From JADDRA01 sp038233555 (GTDB taxonomy: Bacteria; Actinomycetota; Acidimicrobiia; Acidimicrobiales; CADCSY01), in assembly GCA_038233555.1 (NCBI GenBank), contig JBBSLT010000001.1:1-55409 (forward strand): a DNA stretch of 55,409 nt. Direction: 5' to 3'. The translations under genes were made by a program, and so were the position numbers. Positions 16,623 to 25,441 of the stretch are shown piece by piece. Numbering within the stretch: position 1 is the first letter of the stretch; the number at the start of each line of letters is the position of its first letter. A model generated the notes under the pieces. That model saw only the letters and a list, made by a program, of their open reading frames with translations. It was not told where the DNA came from and made no database searches.

Positions 16623-16942
16623 GTCTGAGTCCCCTTTCGTCGCATGGCCGCCAACGCCGCACCGATCACTCCGGCGCACACCACCAGGGTCAACAGATAG
16701 GGGACGAAGGACCAGCCGCCGTCGAAGGTCGAGCCCGTCTCGCTCTGCAGCACCCGCAAGATGGCCAGGGCCAACAACACCGAACCCACGCCGAGGAGCA
16801 GGGAGCCGGCCAGCCCGAAGGCCACGAATCGCCCGATGCCCTTGATGGGCTCGATGGTCTCCTGCTTGGCGTAGGCCCGGACCAGATCCCACAGATCGGT
16901 CGCGAGGTGAGGCAGGGAGGTGTCGTCACCGCGCTTGGCCAC
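16619..16942 (-). CDS. Holin-superfamily-like membrane protein (Holin-X type)
   Basis: This 107-residue protein resembles the actinobacterial Holin-X (Phage_holin_3_6) family: an amphipathic start (HLATDLWDLVRAYAKQETIEPIKGI), then two membrane helices (FVAFGLAGSLLLGVGSVLLALAIL and YLLTLVVCAGVIGAALAAM). Despite the name these are usually chromosomal and have no lysis partner; none is seen here. GTG 16942 follows AAGGAG 4 nt upstream; a longer start at 17035 would overlap the LON gene. Confidence 0.7.
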   Translation of the reverse strand: MAKRGDDTSLPHLATDLWDLVRAYAKQETIEPIKGIGRFVAFGLAGSLLLGVGSVLLALAILRVLQSETGSTFDGGWSFVPYLLTLVVCAGVIGAALAAMRRKGTQT

Positions 16943-17009
16943 ACCACTCCTTGAGTTCGCCGGAAGACGAGCAACGGCTCGATGCCGCCCCCGTCGGAGA
17001 CGCCCCTTC

Positions 17010-17618
17010 CTATCCCCCGGCCAGGCGTCTGGCAAGCACAGCCTCCTCCTCGTCGAGCAGGCGACCGAGTAGCTCCAGGCGGGAGAGGGTGGTCTGGGCC
17101 TCGAGCAGCGCCTGTCGATCGAGCGGCCCGACCGGCGCCGAGGCCGCCATCTGGTAGCTGGCCAGGACCGGTTCGTCGTCTATGGCCACGGTGGCGTCGA
17201 CCACCTCCTCGCCCATCTCCGCGGCCATGGCCAGCACCCGGCGCAGGCGTGACTCGACCTCGTCCCGGCGCAGGCCGGCCGCCGCTTCCCCGGGCGGATC
17301 GCCCCACTCGTCGACCTCGGCCCTCGGATAGGGGGCATCGGGAAGCCACCGACCGATGCGCACCCGGCGGGTGCCCACCGTCTCGAGCACCCAGCGCCCG
17401 TCGTCGAGCTGGGCGGCGGTGACGATGCGAGCCACGCAGCCGACGTCGAAGCGGGCGTCGCCCCCGCCCACGTCGCTCCCCCGCTCGATGAGCACGACGC
17501 CGAACTCCGGCGTCGCCGCCAGGCACGCCTCGACCATCGCCCGGTACCGGGGCTCGAAGACGTGCAGGGGCAAGTACACCCCCGGAAACAGCACCATCCC
17601 CAGGGGGAACATCGCCAT
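17010..17618 (-). CDS. LON substrate-binding domain protein
   Basis: A stand-alone LON (PUA-like) domain, as in the N-terminus of Lon protease, with no ATPase or protease part. Motifs: MFPLGMVLFPGVYLPLHVFEPRYRAMV at the N-terminus and VGCVARIVTAAQLDDGRW in the middle; the last 60 residues are helical. Such single-domain proteins are widespread in actinobacteria and of uncertain role; substrate or RNA binding is possible. ATG 17618 is placed just before the conserved FPLG; in-frame GTG codons at 17621 and 17627 are equally possible. A longer start at 17804 has low-complexity sequence and overlaps vapC. Confidence 0.85.
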   Translation of the reverse strand: MAMFPLGMVLFPGVYLPLHVFEPRYRAMVEACLAATPEFGVVLIERGSDVGGGDARFDVGCVARIVTAAQLDDGRWVLETVGTRRVRIGRWLPDAPYPRAEVDEWGDPPGEAAAGLRRDEVESRLRRVLAMAAEMGEEVVDATVAIDDEPVLASYQMAASAPVGPLDRQALLEAQTTLSRLELLGRLLDEEEAVLARRLAGG

Positions 17619-17721
17619 CACCGTCACGAGGAATCCGCGCCCGGGGCGAGGGTCGCCGTCGGTAGGCGCAATGGAGGAGGATTCGCCCGCGCTCCCGGGA
17701 GGCCAGACGCTGAAGAGCGAC

Positions 17722-18150
17722 TCACGAGCCCTCGCCCGCGGCAGTTCCCGGAGCAGGAGGCACGACGTTGAAGCCGGCGCGGCCGAAGTCGTCATCGAAG
17801 GCAAAGGCGGTCCTCACCTTCGCCCTCATCATGAGCTGGAAGCTGACGTGATCGACGAGGGAGACAAGTCGATGCCCTTGGACCTCGAGCGCATCGAACG
17901 CTTCCTCGTGGAGAAGTGGATCGACCCACCTCACGTCTAGGACACCGAGCACGTCGTGGCGCAAGGTGGCCAGCGCGGCCATGCCGAGCCGCCGCTGGAC
18001 CAGGAGGATGGTCTCCATCACCACGTAGTTGGTCGTGAGGAGGGCCTCATCGTCAGTGAAGCCCGAGAAGGCAGCCACCGCCTCGACGTGGCGCTCGTCG
18101 TCGACGTTGACCATAGCCAGCAGCGCCGAGGTGTCGACGAAGACGCTCAC
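17722..18150 (-). CDS. vapC: PIN-domain toxin (VapC family)
   Basis: A 142-residue PIN ribonuclease. Acidic residues expected to hold Mg2+ are Asp6 (FVDTSALLA), a Glu in NYVVMETILL, and the Asp cluster SLVDHVSFQLM and FDDDFGRAGF near the end. PIN toxins of this kind cleave tRNA or rRNA when freed from the antitoxin. The start overlaps the antitoxin stop by 4 nt, the classic layout with antitoxin first. Its 3' end is followed by the LON gene. Confidence 0.88.
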   Translation of the reverse strand: MSVFVDTSALLAMVNVDDERHVEAVAAFSGFTDDEALLTTNYVVMETILLVQRRLGMAALATLRHDVLGVLDVRWVDPLLHEEAFDALEVQGHRLVSLVDHVSFQLMMRAKVRTAFAFDDDFGRAGFNVVPPAPGTAAGEGS

Positions 18151-18392
18151 TCGTCGGTGGTCTCCTCGATATAGCGATCGTGGGCCTCAGCCAAGTCGGC
18201 CGGACCACCGCCGGTCGAGAGCTGAGCGATGGCCTCCTGAGCCCGGGCCCTCCTGGCGGACCGATCCGTTCGCACCAGTGCATCGTCGACCGCGTCCCGG
18301 ACCGCCGCCGCGATTGACACCCCACGCTCGGCGGCAAGCCGGCGGAGTCCCGTCATCTGCTCATCCGTCAGCGACACTTGGGTACGGATCAC
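18147..18392 (-). CDS. vapB: Antitoxin, ribbon-helix-helix type (VapB)
   Basis: An 81-residue antitoxin. The N-terminal strand IRTQVSLTDEQMTGLRRLAAERGVSIAAAVRDAV fits a ribbon-helix-helix DNA-binding fold; the acidic C-terminal half would wrap the VapC active site. GTG 18392 is preceded by TATCAT (18401-18406), 8 nt upstream, and a short inverted repeat GCAAT...ATTGC (18413-18427) lies beyond it, a weak operator candidate. Confidence 0.85.
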   Translation of the reverse strand: MIRTQVSLTDEQMTGLRRLAAERGVSIAAAVRDAVDDALVRTDRSARRARAQEAIAQLSTGGGPADLAEAHDRYIEETTDE

Positions 18393-18453
18393 CGTGGCTC
18401 ATGATAACACTAGCAATCCAACATTGCCATCATTTCGAGGCGCCGAGAGCAGC

Positions 18454-19917
18454 CTAGGCGGCGTCGGGGTAGCCGTCGGGGCCGATCTCGTCGAGGGTCG
18501 CCAAGTCCGGGTAGGCGACCAGGACGGCGCCGAGGGTGTCCTGGAAGGGCACGCCGTCGTCGAAGCGGTCGATCCCATTCTGGATTGACGAGAAGGTCAA
18601 TTCGCCACCGTCCCTGGTGGCCACGAAACCCGACAGGGAGGCCACTCCCCGGATCGACCCGGTCTTGGCCCTGAGCTGCCCACTGACCGGCGTATCGACG
18701 AAGCGACGAGTCAGCGTTCCGGTGGCGCCGGCAAGGGCCAACCCTTGTTCGACCACACCACCGTCGACGGTGTCGTCGAGGACTTCGTGCAAGAGGCCGC
18801 ACGTCACCCGGTTGCCGGGGTCGAGCCCCGAGCCGTCGGCCACCACCAGGCCGTCAGCGGGAAGGCCGAGCGACGACAGCGTGGAGGCCACGACGGCCCG
18901 CCCGGCAGAGGTCGAGCCCTCGCCTTCCAGCCGCAGGCCGAGCTCCTTGAGCAGGAGCTCTGCCGTGCCGTTGTCGCTCTCCCGGAGCATGGCGCCCACA
19001 AGGTCGCCGACCGCGGGCGAGTCGATGAAGGCGATGGCCACGGGCGACTCGGGCGAACGCCCGGAGGCGGCCTCGGCGCCCACGACCACGCCGCGTTCGC
19101 GTAACAGGGCAGTGAGGACCCCGGCGGCGCCCGCCGCCGGGTCGGCGAAGGGGACGTCGCGGGGCTCCCATTCGGCGAAGCCGTCGTTGACCGACAACGC
19201 CGACATCGGCCCGATCTGGTTGTCGGACACGTAGCGCTCGGGCCAGCTCGCGACGTAGCGGACCTGGTCGTAGCGACTCTCGTCGCCCACCACGGCGCCG
19301 CGGATCTCCCGCACCCCGGCGGCCACCACGGCGTCGGCCAGCTCCTCGAGAGGCGTGAACAACGCGGGCTGGCGGATGAAGTGGCCAGCCCACGCTGCGG
19401 TTCCGAGAACCGGATCGCCACCCCCCACGAACCACACATCGCCTTCCACGATTCCTTCGGCCGGCGCCCCGGCAGCCACCACCGAGGTGCGAAGCCTTTC
19501 GTCAGGGTCGATGTGAGCGAGCACGGCGGTCGCGGTCAAGAGCTTCATGCCCGACGCCGGAGCGAGGGGCGTTCCGCTGTCTTGGTCGTAGAGGATGCGC
19601 GTGCCCTCGGACACCAAGAGGCACTCCGACCCGGGGGTGGTGGCGGTGAGGGTTTCGAGGGACTGGACCAGTCGGGCCGTACCGATGGGCTGGGCCAACA
19701 GGGCCGGGAGGCGGCGAGGGGTAAGGACCGGTGCCTCTGGTGACATAGCCACGACGGGTTCTGCCGCAGCTTGGCGGGCCTCGGCCGGCGGCACCACCCT
19801 GACGGCGGCTACAGCCGAAGAAAGCGCCACCAGGGCCAAGATCGCCGGCAGGAGGAGACGGCGCACGGAAAGCCAGGATAGGGGCCCGAGGGAAGGTTCC
19901 GGAGGTGGCCGACGCAC
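18454..19917 (-). CDS. dacB: D-alanyl-D-alanine carboxypeptidase/endopeptidase (DacB, PBP4 type)
   Basis: A 487-residue penicillin-binding protein of family S13 that trims peptidoglycan stem peptides outside the membrane. A basic start and a hydrophobic helix (LLLPAILALVALSSAVAAVRVV, about 21-42) form a signal peptide or anchor. Active-site motifs are SxxK in APASGMKLL, SxN in RESDNGTAELL and KTG in LRAKTGSIRG. The large insert between SxxK and SxN is normal for PBP4. The gene is divergent from recQ; the starts are close, and I saw no strong -10 hexamer at the expected distance for this GTG start, so the exact start is less certain. Confidence 0.92.
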   Translation of the reverse strand: MRRPPPEPSLGPLSWLSVRRLLLPAILALVALSSAVAAVRVVPPAEARQAAAEPVVAMSPEAPVLTPRRLPALLAQPIGTARLVQSLETLTATTPGSECLLVSEGTRILYDQDSGTPLAPASGMKLLTATAVLAHIDPDERLRTSVVAAGAPAEGIVEGDVWFVGGGDPVLGTAAWAGHFIRQPALFTPLEELADAVVAAGVREIRGAVVGDESRYDQVRYVASWPERYVSDNQIGPMSALSVNDGFAEWEPRDVPFADPAAGAAGVLTALLRERGVVVGAEAASGRSPESPVAIAFIDSPAVGDLVGAMLRESDNGTAELLLKELGLRLEGEGSTSAGRAVVASTLSSLGLPADGLVVADGSGLDPGNRVTCGLLHEVLDDTVDGGVVEQGLALAGATGTLTRRFVDTPVSGQLRAKTGSIRGVASLSGFVATRDGGELTFSSIQNGIDRFDDGVPFQDTLGAVLVAYPDLATLDEIGPDGYPDAA

Positions 19918-19949
19918 AAGACTGCCCGGCGGCGGGTAGAGGAAGACAG

Positions 19950-21578
19950 GTGTCGGACCAAGACGAGCTCGCCGGGCTGGTCCGCGAGGTGGCCTATCGG
20001 GCCCTCGGGTTCGAGCACTTACGGCCCGGTCAGGAGGAGGCCGTCACCGCCGCCCTGGCCGGTCGAGACGTGCTGGCGGTGTTGCCTACGGGGTCGGGCA
20101 AGTCAGCGATCTACCAGATCGCGGGGACGATGATCAAGGGGGCGACGTTGGTCGTGTCGCCCCTGATCGCCCTCCAGCGTGACCAGGTGGCGTCAATCGG
20201 CGGACGCCTGGGCGGTGCAGCCCTGGTCAATTCCTCGATGACCCAAAGCCAGCGCCGGGAAACCTTCGAAGATCTCGGCGAGGGCGACATCGAGTTCGTC
20301 TTCGTCGCCCCCGAGCAGCTGGCCAACGAGGAGACTCGGGAACGGATCACCGCAGCCGAGCCCTCGCTGGTCGTGGTGGACGAGGCCCACTGCATCAGCA
20401 GCTGGGGCCACGACTTCCGACCCGAGTACCTCCGTCTGAGCGATGTGCTCGAGGCCCTCGGTCGTCCCCAGATACTCGCGCTCACGGCCACGGCAGCGCC
20501 CCCTGTCCGTCGGGAGATCATCGAGCAGCTGGGAATGCGCGACCCCGTGGAGGTGGTCCGTGGCTTCTTCCGTCCCAACATCCACCTCGAGGTCGACACC
20601 TTCACCGAGGTCGAGCTGGCTCAGAACACGCTTCTGGAGAAGGCAGCGTCGCTGGAGGGCACGGGGATCGTGTACGTGGCCACCAGGCGCCAGAGCGAGG
20701 AGCTGGCCGAGATGCTGGCATCGCGCTCCCGAGATGCCGCCGCCTACCACGCCGGTCTCACCGCCACGCGGCGGGACGAGGTCCACGAGCGGTTCCTCGA
20801 GGAGCGACCCTTCGTGGTCGTAGCCACCATCGCCTTCGGCATGGGCATCGATGCCCCCCATGTCCGCTGGGTCCTCCACGCCGACCCGCCGGAGTCGCTG
20901 GACGCCTACTACCAGGAGTTCGGACGGGCGGGACGAGACGGCGCCGCCGCCCGAGCCGTGCTGTTCCACAGCGTCACCGACGCCGGCGGTCGTCGATTCT
21001 TCTCGGGGACGGCGAAGATGCCCGTCGAGGTGCTCGAGCACCTGGCCTCGGCTATCGACTCCGCCCTTGAGCCGCTACCTACATCCGCCCTGGCCGGGTT
21101 GGCCGACATCCCCGCCACCCGGGTCACGATCGCCTTGGACCTGCTGGCGAAGGTCGGAGCGATCACCGTCGACGGCGACGGTGCGGCGGGGTCGATCGAG
21201 GGCGGGCCGCCACCGGCCCAGGCGGCCCGAGCCGCCGCCGATGCCCACGAGCTCTACCGCACCGCCGAGCGGTCGAGGGGCGAGATGATGCATCGCTACC
21301 TCGCCACCAACTCGTGTCGGTGGCGGAGCATCCTCGGGTATTTCGGCCAACCGGCAGAAGAGAACTGCGAGCGATGCGACAACTGTGACGATGGCCTGGC
21401 CGGCGAGAGCGGCGACCAACCCTTCCCGCTCGACACGCGTGTCGCCCACGCGCAGTGGGGCGAAGGCCAGGTGATCGGCTATGAGACCGACGCCATGACC
21501 GTGCTCTTCGACGAGGGCGGCTATCGCACGCTGTCAGTGGAATTGGTCACCTCCGGGGCCCTACTCCGTCCGGCGTGA
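19950..21578 (+). CDS. recQ: ATP-dependent DNA helicase RecQ with C-terminal Tudor-like domain
   Basis: A 542-residue 3'-5' DNA helicase for repair and recombination. Motif I PTGSGKSAIYQI (about 47-58), DEAH box VVDEAHCISSWGHDFRPEY (about 143), motif VI QEFGRAGRDG, and the zinc site with Cys in NSCRWR and ENCERCDNC (about 455-480) are intact. Instead of an HRDC domain it ends in VAHAQWGEGQVIGYETDAMTVLFDEGGYRTLSVE-like sequence (about 493-540), resembling the DUF3553/Tudor-like tail of PcrA/UvrD helicases. GTG 19950 is chosen; TAGAGG is 7 nt upstream and also supplies a weak ribosome site. GTG 19905 is an alternative. Confidence 0.93.
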   Translation: MSDQDELAGLVREVAYRALGFEHLRPGQEEAVTAALAGRDVLAVLPTGSGKSAIYQIAGTMIKGATLVVSPLIALQRDQVASIGGRLGGAALVNSSMTQSQRRETFEDLGEGDIEFVFVAPEQLANEETRERITAAEPSLVVVDEAHCISSWGHDFRPEYLRLSDVLEALGRPQILALTATAAPPVRREIIEQLGMRDPVEVVRGFFRPNIHLEVDTFTEVELAQNTLLEKAASLEGTGIVYVATRRQSEELAEMLASRSRDAAAYHAGLTATRRDEVHERFLEERPFVVVATIAFGMGIDAPHVRWVLHADPPESLDAYYQEFGRAGRDGAAARAVLFHSVTDAGGRRFFSGTAKMPVEVLEHLASAIDSALEPLPTSALAGLADIPATRVTIALDLLAKVGAITVDGDGAAGSIEGGPPPAQAARAAADAHELYRTAERSRGEMMHRYLATNSCRWRSILGYFGQPAEENCERCDNCDDGLAGESGDQPFPLDTRVAHAQWGEGQVIGYETDAMTVLFDEGGYRTLSVELVTSGALLRPA

Positions 21579-21592
21579 CCGCTGCCTTCTAG

Positions 21593-22204
21593 CTAGGGCT
21601 CGAGGGCGGCCCGGAAGAAGGCTCGGACATGCTCCAGACGTCGAGCCAGTGCGGCTTCGGCCAGGGGATCCTCTCCGAGGAGCCCCTCCAGGAAGGGAGC
21701 GTCGCTGAAGTAGCTCAACAGCGAGCCGTAGCCGGTCAGAAGAAGCTGCTCGGGATCGTGACGGCGGAAGCGGCCGGCGGCCATCTCCTGTTCGAAGAAG
21801 GCCACGGCGCGCTGGAGGTGCGGACGCAGGGCGGCTCCGAGGTCGATGCCCAAGCGGTTGCCGCCTTCGATGGCTTCGCGGCGGACGAGGCGGACGAAGT
21901 CCGGGTTCTCCTGGAAGAAGCTGAACCCGGCTTCGATGACGTGGTCGACGAGCTTCCAACCTTCGCGAGGGCTGTCGACGGCCTCCTCCACCCGCACCGC
22001 CCAGTCGCCGAGCTGGCGGGTGAATACCTCCTGGTACAGCGCCTCCTTGGAGACAAAGTGGTGGAGCAAGCTCGGACGGCGGATCCCGACGGCATCGGCG
22101 ATCTGGCTCAGGGCGGTGCCGTCGTAGCCGTGCTCGGCGAACGCCCGAGTGGCGGCGGTGAGGATGGAGTCACGCGTCGTCGGAGCCGTCTCGGCCGTCA
22201 CCAT
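21593..22204 (-). CDS. TetR family transcriptional regulator
   Basis: A 203-residue repressor with a TetR helix-turn-helix at residues 12-58 (TRAFAEHGYDGTALSQIADAVGIRRPSLLHHFVSKEALYQEV). The C-terminal ligand domain is typical in length. It is divergent from the FIST gene with 79 bp between starts, so it may control itself and that gene; no clear shared palindrome was found. TATCCT lies 8 nt before the ATG. Confidence 0.9.
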   Translation of the reverse strand: MVTAETAPTTRDSILTAATRAFAEHGYDGTALSQIADAVGIRRPSLLHHFVSKEALYQEVFTRQLGDWAVRVEEAVDSPREGWKLVDHVIEAGFSFFQENPDFVRLVRREAIEGGNRLGIDLGAALRPHLQRAVAFFEQEMAAGRFRRHDPEQLLLTGYGSLLSYFSDAPFLEGLLGEDPLAEAALARRLEHVRAFFRAALEP

Positions 22205-22212
22205 CGCCGCTC

Positions 22213-22218
22213 AGGATA
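22213..22218 (-). promoter_or_regulatory. -10 element (TATCCT) of the TetR gene
   Basis: TATCCT on the minus strand, 8 nt before ATG 22204. The plus-strand TAGGGT at 22268-22273 lies 10 nt before the FIST ATG and may serve that gene. Confidence 0.4.
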
Positions 22219-22283
22219 CCCATCGGTGGAGGCGGCCAGGATGACCACGCGGCGCGGGGACCGTCGATAGGGTCGCCGGGGAT

Positions 22284-23432
22284 ATGCCCTTTGCCGCCGC
22301 CTTGTCCCAGCACCCGCTCGCCACCCAGGCCGTCGGCGAGGTCACCGGTGCGGTCCTCGACCGGATCGGGGAGGCGCCCGACCTCGCCATCCTGTTCGTC
22401 AGCGCCTCCCACGCCGGGGCCCTGGAGGACATCGCCGGGGCGGTGCGTTCGCTCCTGGCACCCGACGTGCTCATCGGCTGCACGGCCGGCTCGGTGGTGG
22501 GCGGCGAGCACGAGGTGGAGGGCGGATCCGCCATCTCGCTGTGGGCGGCCCGGGTCGCCAGCGTCACTCCCCTGCGCCTCACCACCGAGGAGCGCGATGG
22601 TCAAGCCGTGATCGCCGGCGTCCCCTCACCCGAGCTGCTGGCTGACGACCGTCGGGTCGTGCTCGTGTTGGCTGACCCCTACAGCTTCCCGGCCGACTCC
22701 TTCCTCACCGGGCTGCGCGAGCAGGTGGGCCTCACCCTGCCGGTGGTCGGCGGTCTGGCCTCGGCTGCCCAAGGGCCGGGCGGCAACCGCTTGGTGCTGG
22801 GCTCCGAGGTCTTCTCCGACGGAGGGGTGGCAGTGGTGGTCGGTGGGGTCGACGTCACCACCGTGGTCTCCCAAGGCTGTCGACCCATCGGCGACCCCAT
22901 GACCATCACCCGGGGCGAGCGTCACCTCATCCACGAGCTGGCCGGTCGCCCCGCCCTCGACCGGGTCCAGGAGCTGGTGGCGTCGCTGGGCCCGGGCGAG
23001 TTGGCCCTGGCCCAAAAGGGCCTGCACCTGGGCCGGGTAATCGACGAGCACAAGCTCGACTACGCCAGGGGTGACTTCCTGATCCGTAGCGTGCTCGGCG
23101 CCGACCGCACCACCTTGGCCGTGGCCGTGGGCGACCAGATCGACGTGGGCGACACCGTGCAGTTCCAGGTCCGAGACGCCGACTCCGCTGACGAGGACCT
23201 CCGCGAGCTGATGGCGTCGGGCTGGGGCGAGGGCGCCTTGTTGTTCACCTGCAACGGTCGGGGCACGGAACTCTTCGGCGAGGCCGACCACGACGCCGGC
23301 ATCGTCAGCGACGCCCTGGAGGGTGCCCCCCTGGCCGGCATGTCCTGCGCCGGCGAAATCGGTCCGGTGGGCGGCACCAGCTTCCTGCACGGCTTCACCG
23401 CTTCGGTCGCTCTCTTCTCCGACCCTCGCTGA
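22284..23432 (+). CDS. FIST N/C domain sensory protein
   Basis: A 382-residue protein with the FIST N domain (about 35-230; SHAGALEDIAGAVRSLLAPDVLIGCTAGSVVGGEHEVEGG) and FIST C domain (about 240-365, ending MSCAGEIGPVGGTSFLHGFTASVALF). FIST proteins bind small ligands, possibly amino acids, and often feed signalling proteins; here the domain stands alone with no kinase or cyclase fused. There is no signal peptide, so it acts inside the cell. The divergent TetR gene is a candidate regulator. Confidence 0.9.
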   Translation: MPFAAALSQHPLATQAVGEVTGAVLDRIGEAPDLAILFVSASHAGALEDIAGAVRSLLAPDVLIGCTAGSVVGGEHEVEGGSAISLWAARVASVTPLRLTTEERDGQAVIAGVPSPELLADDRRVVLVLADPYSFPADSFLTGLREQVGLTLPVVGGLASAAQGPGGNRLVLGSEVFSDGGVAVVVGGVDVTTVVSQGCRPIGDPMTITRGERHLIHELAGRPALDRVQELVASLGPGELALAQKGLHLGRVIDEHKLDYARGDFLIRSVLGADRTTLAVAVGDQIDVGDTVQFQVRDADSADEDLRELMASGWGEGALLFTCNGRGTELFGEADHDAGIVSDALEGAPLAGMSCAGEIGPVGGTSFLHGFTASVALFSDPR

Positions 23433-23506
23433 CCGCTCCTCCCCGGCTGGGCACCGGGAGCAGAGGGCCGGATAGGGTAAAGGTCGACCGGAAACCGCAA
23501 GGCAAC

Positions 23507-23513
23507 GGAGGGG
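23507..23513 (+). promoter_or_regulatory. Ribosome binding site of transketolase
   Basis: GGAGGGG lies 5 nt before ATG 23519 and selects it over the in-frame GTG at 23513. TAGGGT at 23473-23478 may be the -10, giving a leader of roughly 35-40 nt. Confidence 0.65.
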
Positions 23514-23518
23514 TGGGC

Positions 23519-25357
23519 ATGAACGAAGTGCAGCAGTGGGAAGAGCTCGGCCAGCAGCTTCGGGTCGATTCGGTGCGAGCCGCGGCAGGGCCGAAGTCGG
23601 GTCACCCCACGTCCTCGATGTCGGCCGCCGACCTCATGGCCGTGCTGATCAGCAAGTACCTTCACTACGACTTCGCCGAGCCGGAGAACCCCAACAACGA
23701 TCACCTGATCTTCTCCAAGGGCCACGCCTCGCCCCTGCTCTACAGCATCTACAAGGCGGTAGGTGCCGCCTCTGATGACGACCTGCTCAGCTTTCGGGTC
23801 CACGGCAGCCGCTTCGAGGGCCACCCCACGCCCATCCTGCCCTGGGTCGACGTGGCCACCGGGTCGCTCGGCCAAGGCCTGCCCATCGGAGTAGGCGTGG
23901 CGCTGGCGGGAAAGAAGCTCGATCGCCTTCCCTACCGGGTGTGGGTGCTCTGCGGGGACAGCGAGATGGCCGAAGGCTCCATGTGGGAGGCGTTCGAGCA
24001 CGCCGCCCATGCCGGGCTGTCCAACCTCACCGCCATCATCGACGTGAACCGCCTTGGACAGCGAGGCGAGACCATGCACGGCTGGGACCTCGACAGCTAC
24101 GCCGAGCGGGCCCGGGCCTTCGGTTGGCACGCCATCACCGTCGACGGTCACGACGTGACCGCCATCGACGCCGCCTACGCCGAGGCGGTGGCCACCACCG
24201 ACAAGCCCACGGTCATCGTGGCCCAGACCAAGAAGGGCAAGGGCGTGGCCGCCGTGGAGGACAAAGACGATGCCCACGGCAAGCCCCTGGCCGACCGCGA
24301 CGAGGCCATCGCCGAGCTGGGGGGCGAACGCGAGCTCCAGGTGGAGGTGGCCAAGCCCGAAGGCAGCGATGCGCCGCACACCTTCGAGACGGGGAAGCTG
24401 GAGCTGCCCCGCTACGAGCTGGGTGCCTCGGTGGCCACCCGCAAGGCCTACGGCGAGGCGTTGGCGGCCCTCGGCTCGGCTCGGGGTGACGTCGTCGCCC
24501 TCGACGGCGAGGTCAGCAACTCCACCTTCGCCGAGATCTTCAAGGATGCTCATCCCGAGCGGTTCTTCGAGATGTACATCGCCGAGCAACAGTTGGTGGC
24601 CGCAGCCGTGGGACTGTCGGTCCGGGGCTACACCCCCTTCGCCTCCAGCTTTGCCGCCTTCTTCACCCGGGCCTACGACTTCGTGCGCATGGCGGCGGTG
24701 AGCCGGTCCGACATCTGCCTGGTGGGCTCCCATGTCGGGGTGTCCATCGGCGAGGACGGGCCGTCGCAGATGGGCCTGGAGGACATCGCCTCGTTCCGGG
24801 CCGTCTTCGGCAGCACCATCCTCTACCCCTGCGACGCCAACCAGACGGCCGCCCTGGTGGCCCTGATGGCCGACGTCAAAGGCTTCCGGTACCTGCGCAC
24901 CACCCGGGGCAACACCCCGGTGATCTACGGCCCTGACGAGAGCTTCGAGGTAGGCGGGAGCAAGGTGGTGCGGGAGGCCGATGGCGCCCAAGCCGTGATT
25001 GTGTCGGCCGGCATCACCTTGCACGAGGCGCTCAAGGCGGCCGAGACCCTGGCCGGCGAGGGGATCGAGGTGCAGGTCGTCGATGCCTATTCGGTCAAGC
25101 CCATCGACGCCGATGGGCTGCGAGCTGCCGCCCGTTCCGCCGGCAATCGGGTGCTCACGGTGGAGGACCACTGGCCCGAAGGTGGCCTCGGCGATGCCGT
25201 CATGGAGGTGTTCGCCGACTCCGACGAACACACCCGAGTGGTCAAGCTGGCCGTGCGGGAGATGCCCGGATCGGGCAAGCCCGACGAGCTGGTGGCTGCT
25301 GCGGGCCTCGACGCCGAGCACATCGCCGCCGCTGCCCGCAAGCTCGCCAGCTCCTAG
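23519..25357 (+). CDS. tkt: Transketolase
   Basis: A thiamine diphosphate enzyme moving two-carbon units between sugar phosphates in the pentose phosphate pathway. Features: SGHPTSSMSAADLMAVL near residue 28, the thiamine-binding GDSEMAEGSMWEAFEHA and IDVNRLGQRGET, the catalytic Glu region EMYIAEQQLVAAAVGLS, and SHVGVSIGEDGPSQMGLEDIA. The length is 612 residues. It heads the cluster transketolase, transaldolase, zwf, opcA, which covers both branches of the pathway. Confidence 0.96.
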   Translation: MNEVQQWEELGQQLRVDSVRAAAGPKSGHPTSSMSAADLMAVLISKYLHYDFAEPENPNNDHLIFSKGHASPLLYSIYKAVGAASDDDLLSFRVHGSRFEGHPTPILPWVDVATGSLGQGLPIGVGVALAGKKLDRLPYRVWVLCGDSEMAEGSMWEAFEHAAHAGLSNLTAIIDVNRLGQRGETMHGWDLDSYAERARAFGWHAITVDGHDVTAIDAAYAEAVATTDKPTVIVAQTKKGKGVAAVEDKDDAHGKPLADRDEAIAELGGERELQVEVAKPEGSDAPHTFETGKLELPRYELGASVATRKAYGEALAALGSARGDVVALDGEVSNSTFAEIFKDAHPERFFEMYIAEQQLVAAAVGLSVRGYTPFASSFAAFFTRAYDFVRMAAVSRSDICLVGSHVGVSIGEDGPSQMGLEDIASFRAVFGSTILYPCDANQTAALVALMADVKGFRYLRTTRGNTPVIYGPDESFEVGGSKVVREADGAQAVIVSAGITLHEALKAAETLAGEGIEVQVVDAYSVKPIDADGLRAAARSAGNRVLTVEDHWPEGGLGDAVMEVFADSDEHTRVVKLAVREMPGSGKPDELVAAAGLDAEHIAAAARKLASS

Positions 25358-25429
25358 ACCAGCTCCTAGAAGGGTGCGGCGTTAGGCGTACCCGTGCCTG
25401 AGAGTGCCTAGGACGAGGCCTTTCGGGAT

Positions 25430-25439
25430 AGGAGAAAGG
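25430..25439 (+). promoter_or_regulatory. Ribosome binding site of transaldolase
   Basis: AGGAGAAAGG just before ATG 25442. With the 84-bp gap after transketolase it shows that this gene starts translation on its own. Confidence 0.6.
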
Positions 25440-25441
25440 TC

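Noticed and set aside
16619..16942. Holin-like protein as a sign of a prophage
   Set aside because: No other phage gene is present; the family is commonly chromosomal in actinobacteria.
24581..24605. Third copy of the 4120/14175 hairpin
   Set aside because: GCCGAGCAAC recurs inside transketolase, but the partner arm is missing, so it is a chance match in codons.
23060..25321. Long minus-strand open frame (753 codons) opposite transketolase
   Set aside because: It mirrors the codon bias of transketolase; the translation is Gly/His/Val-rich without any domain, and the plus-strand gene is certain.
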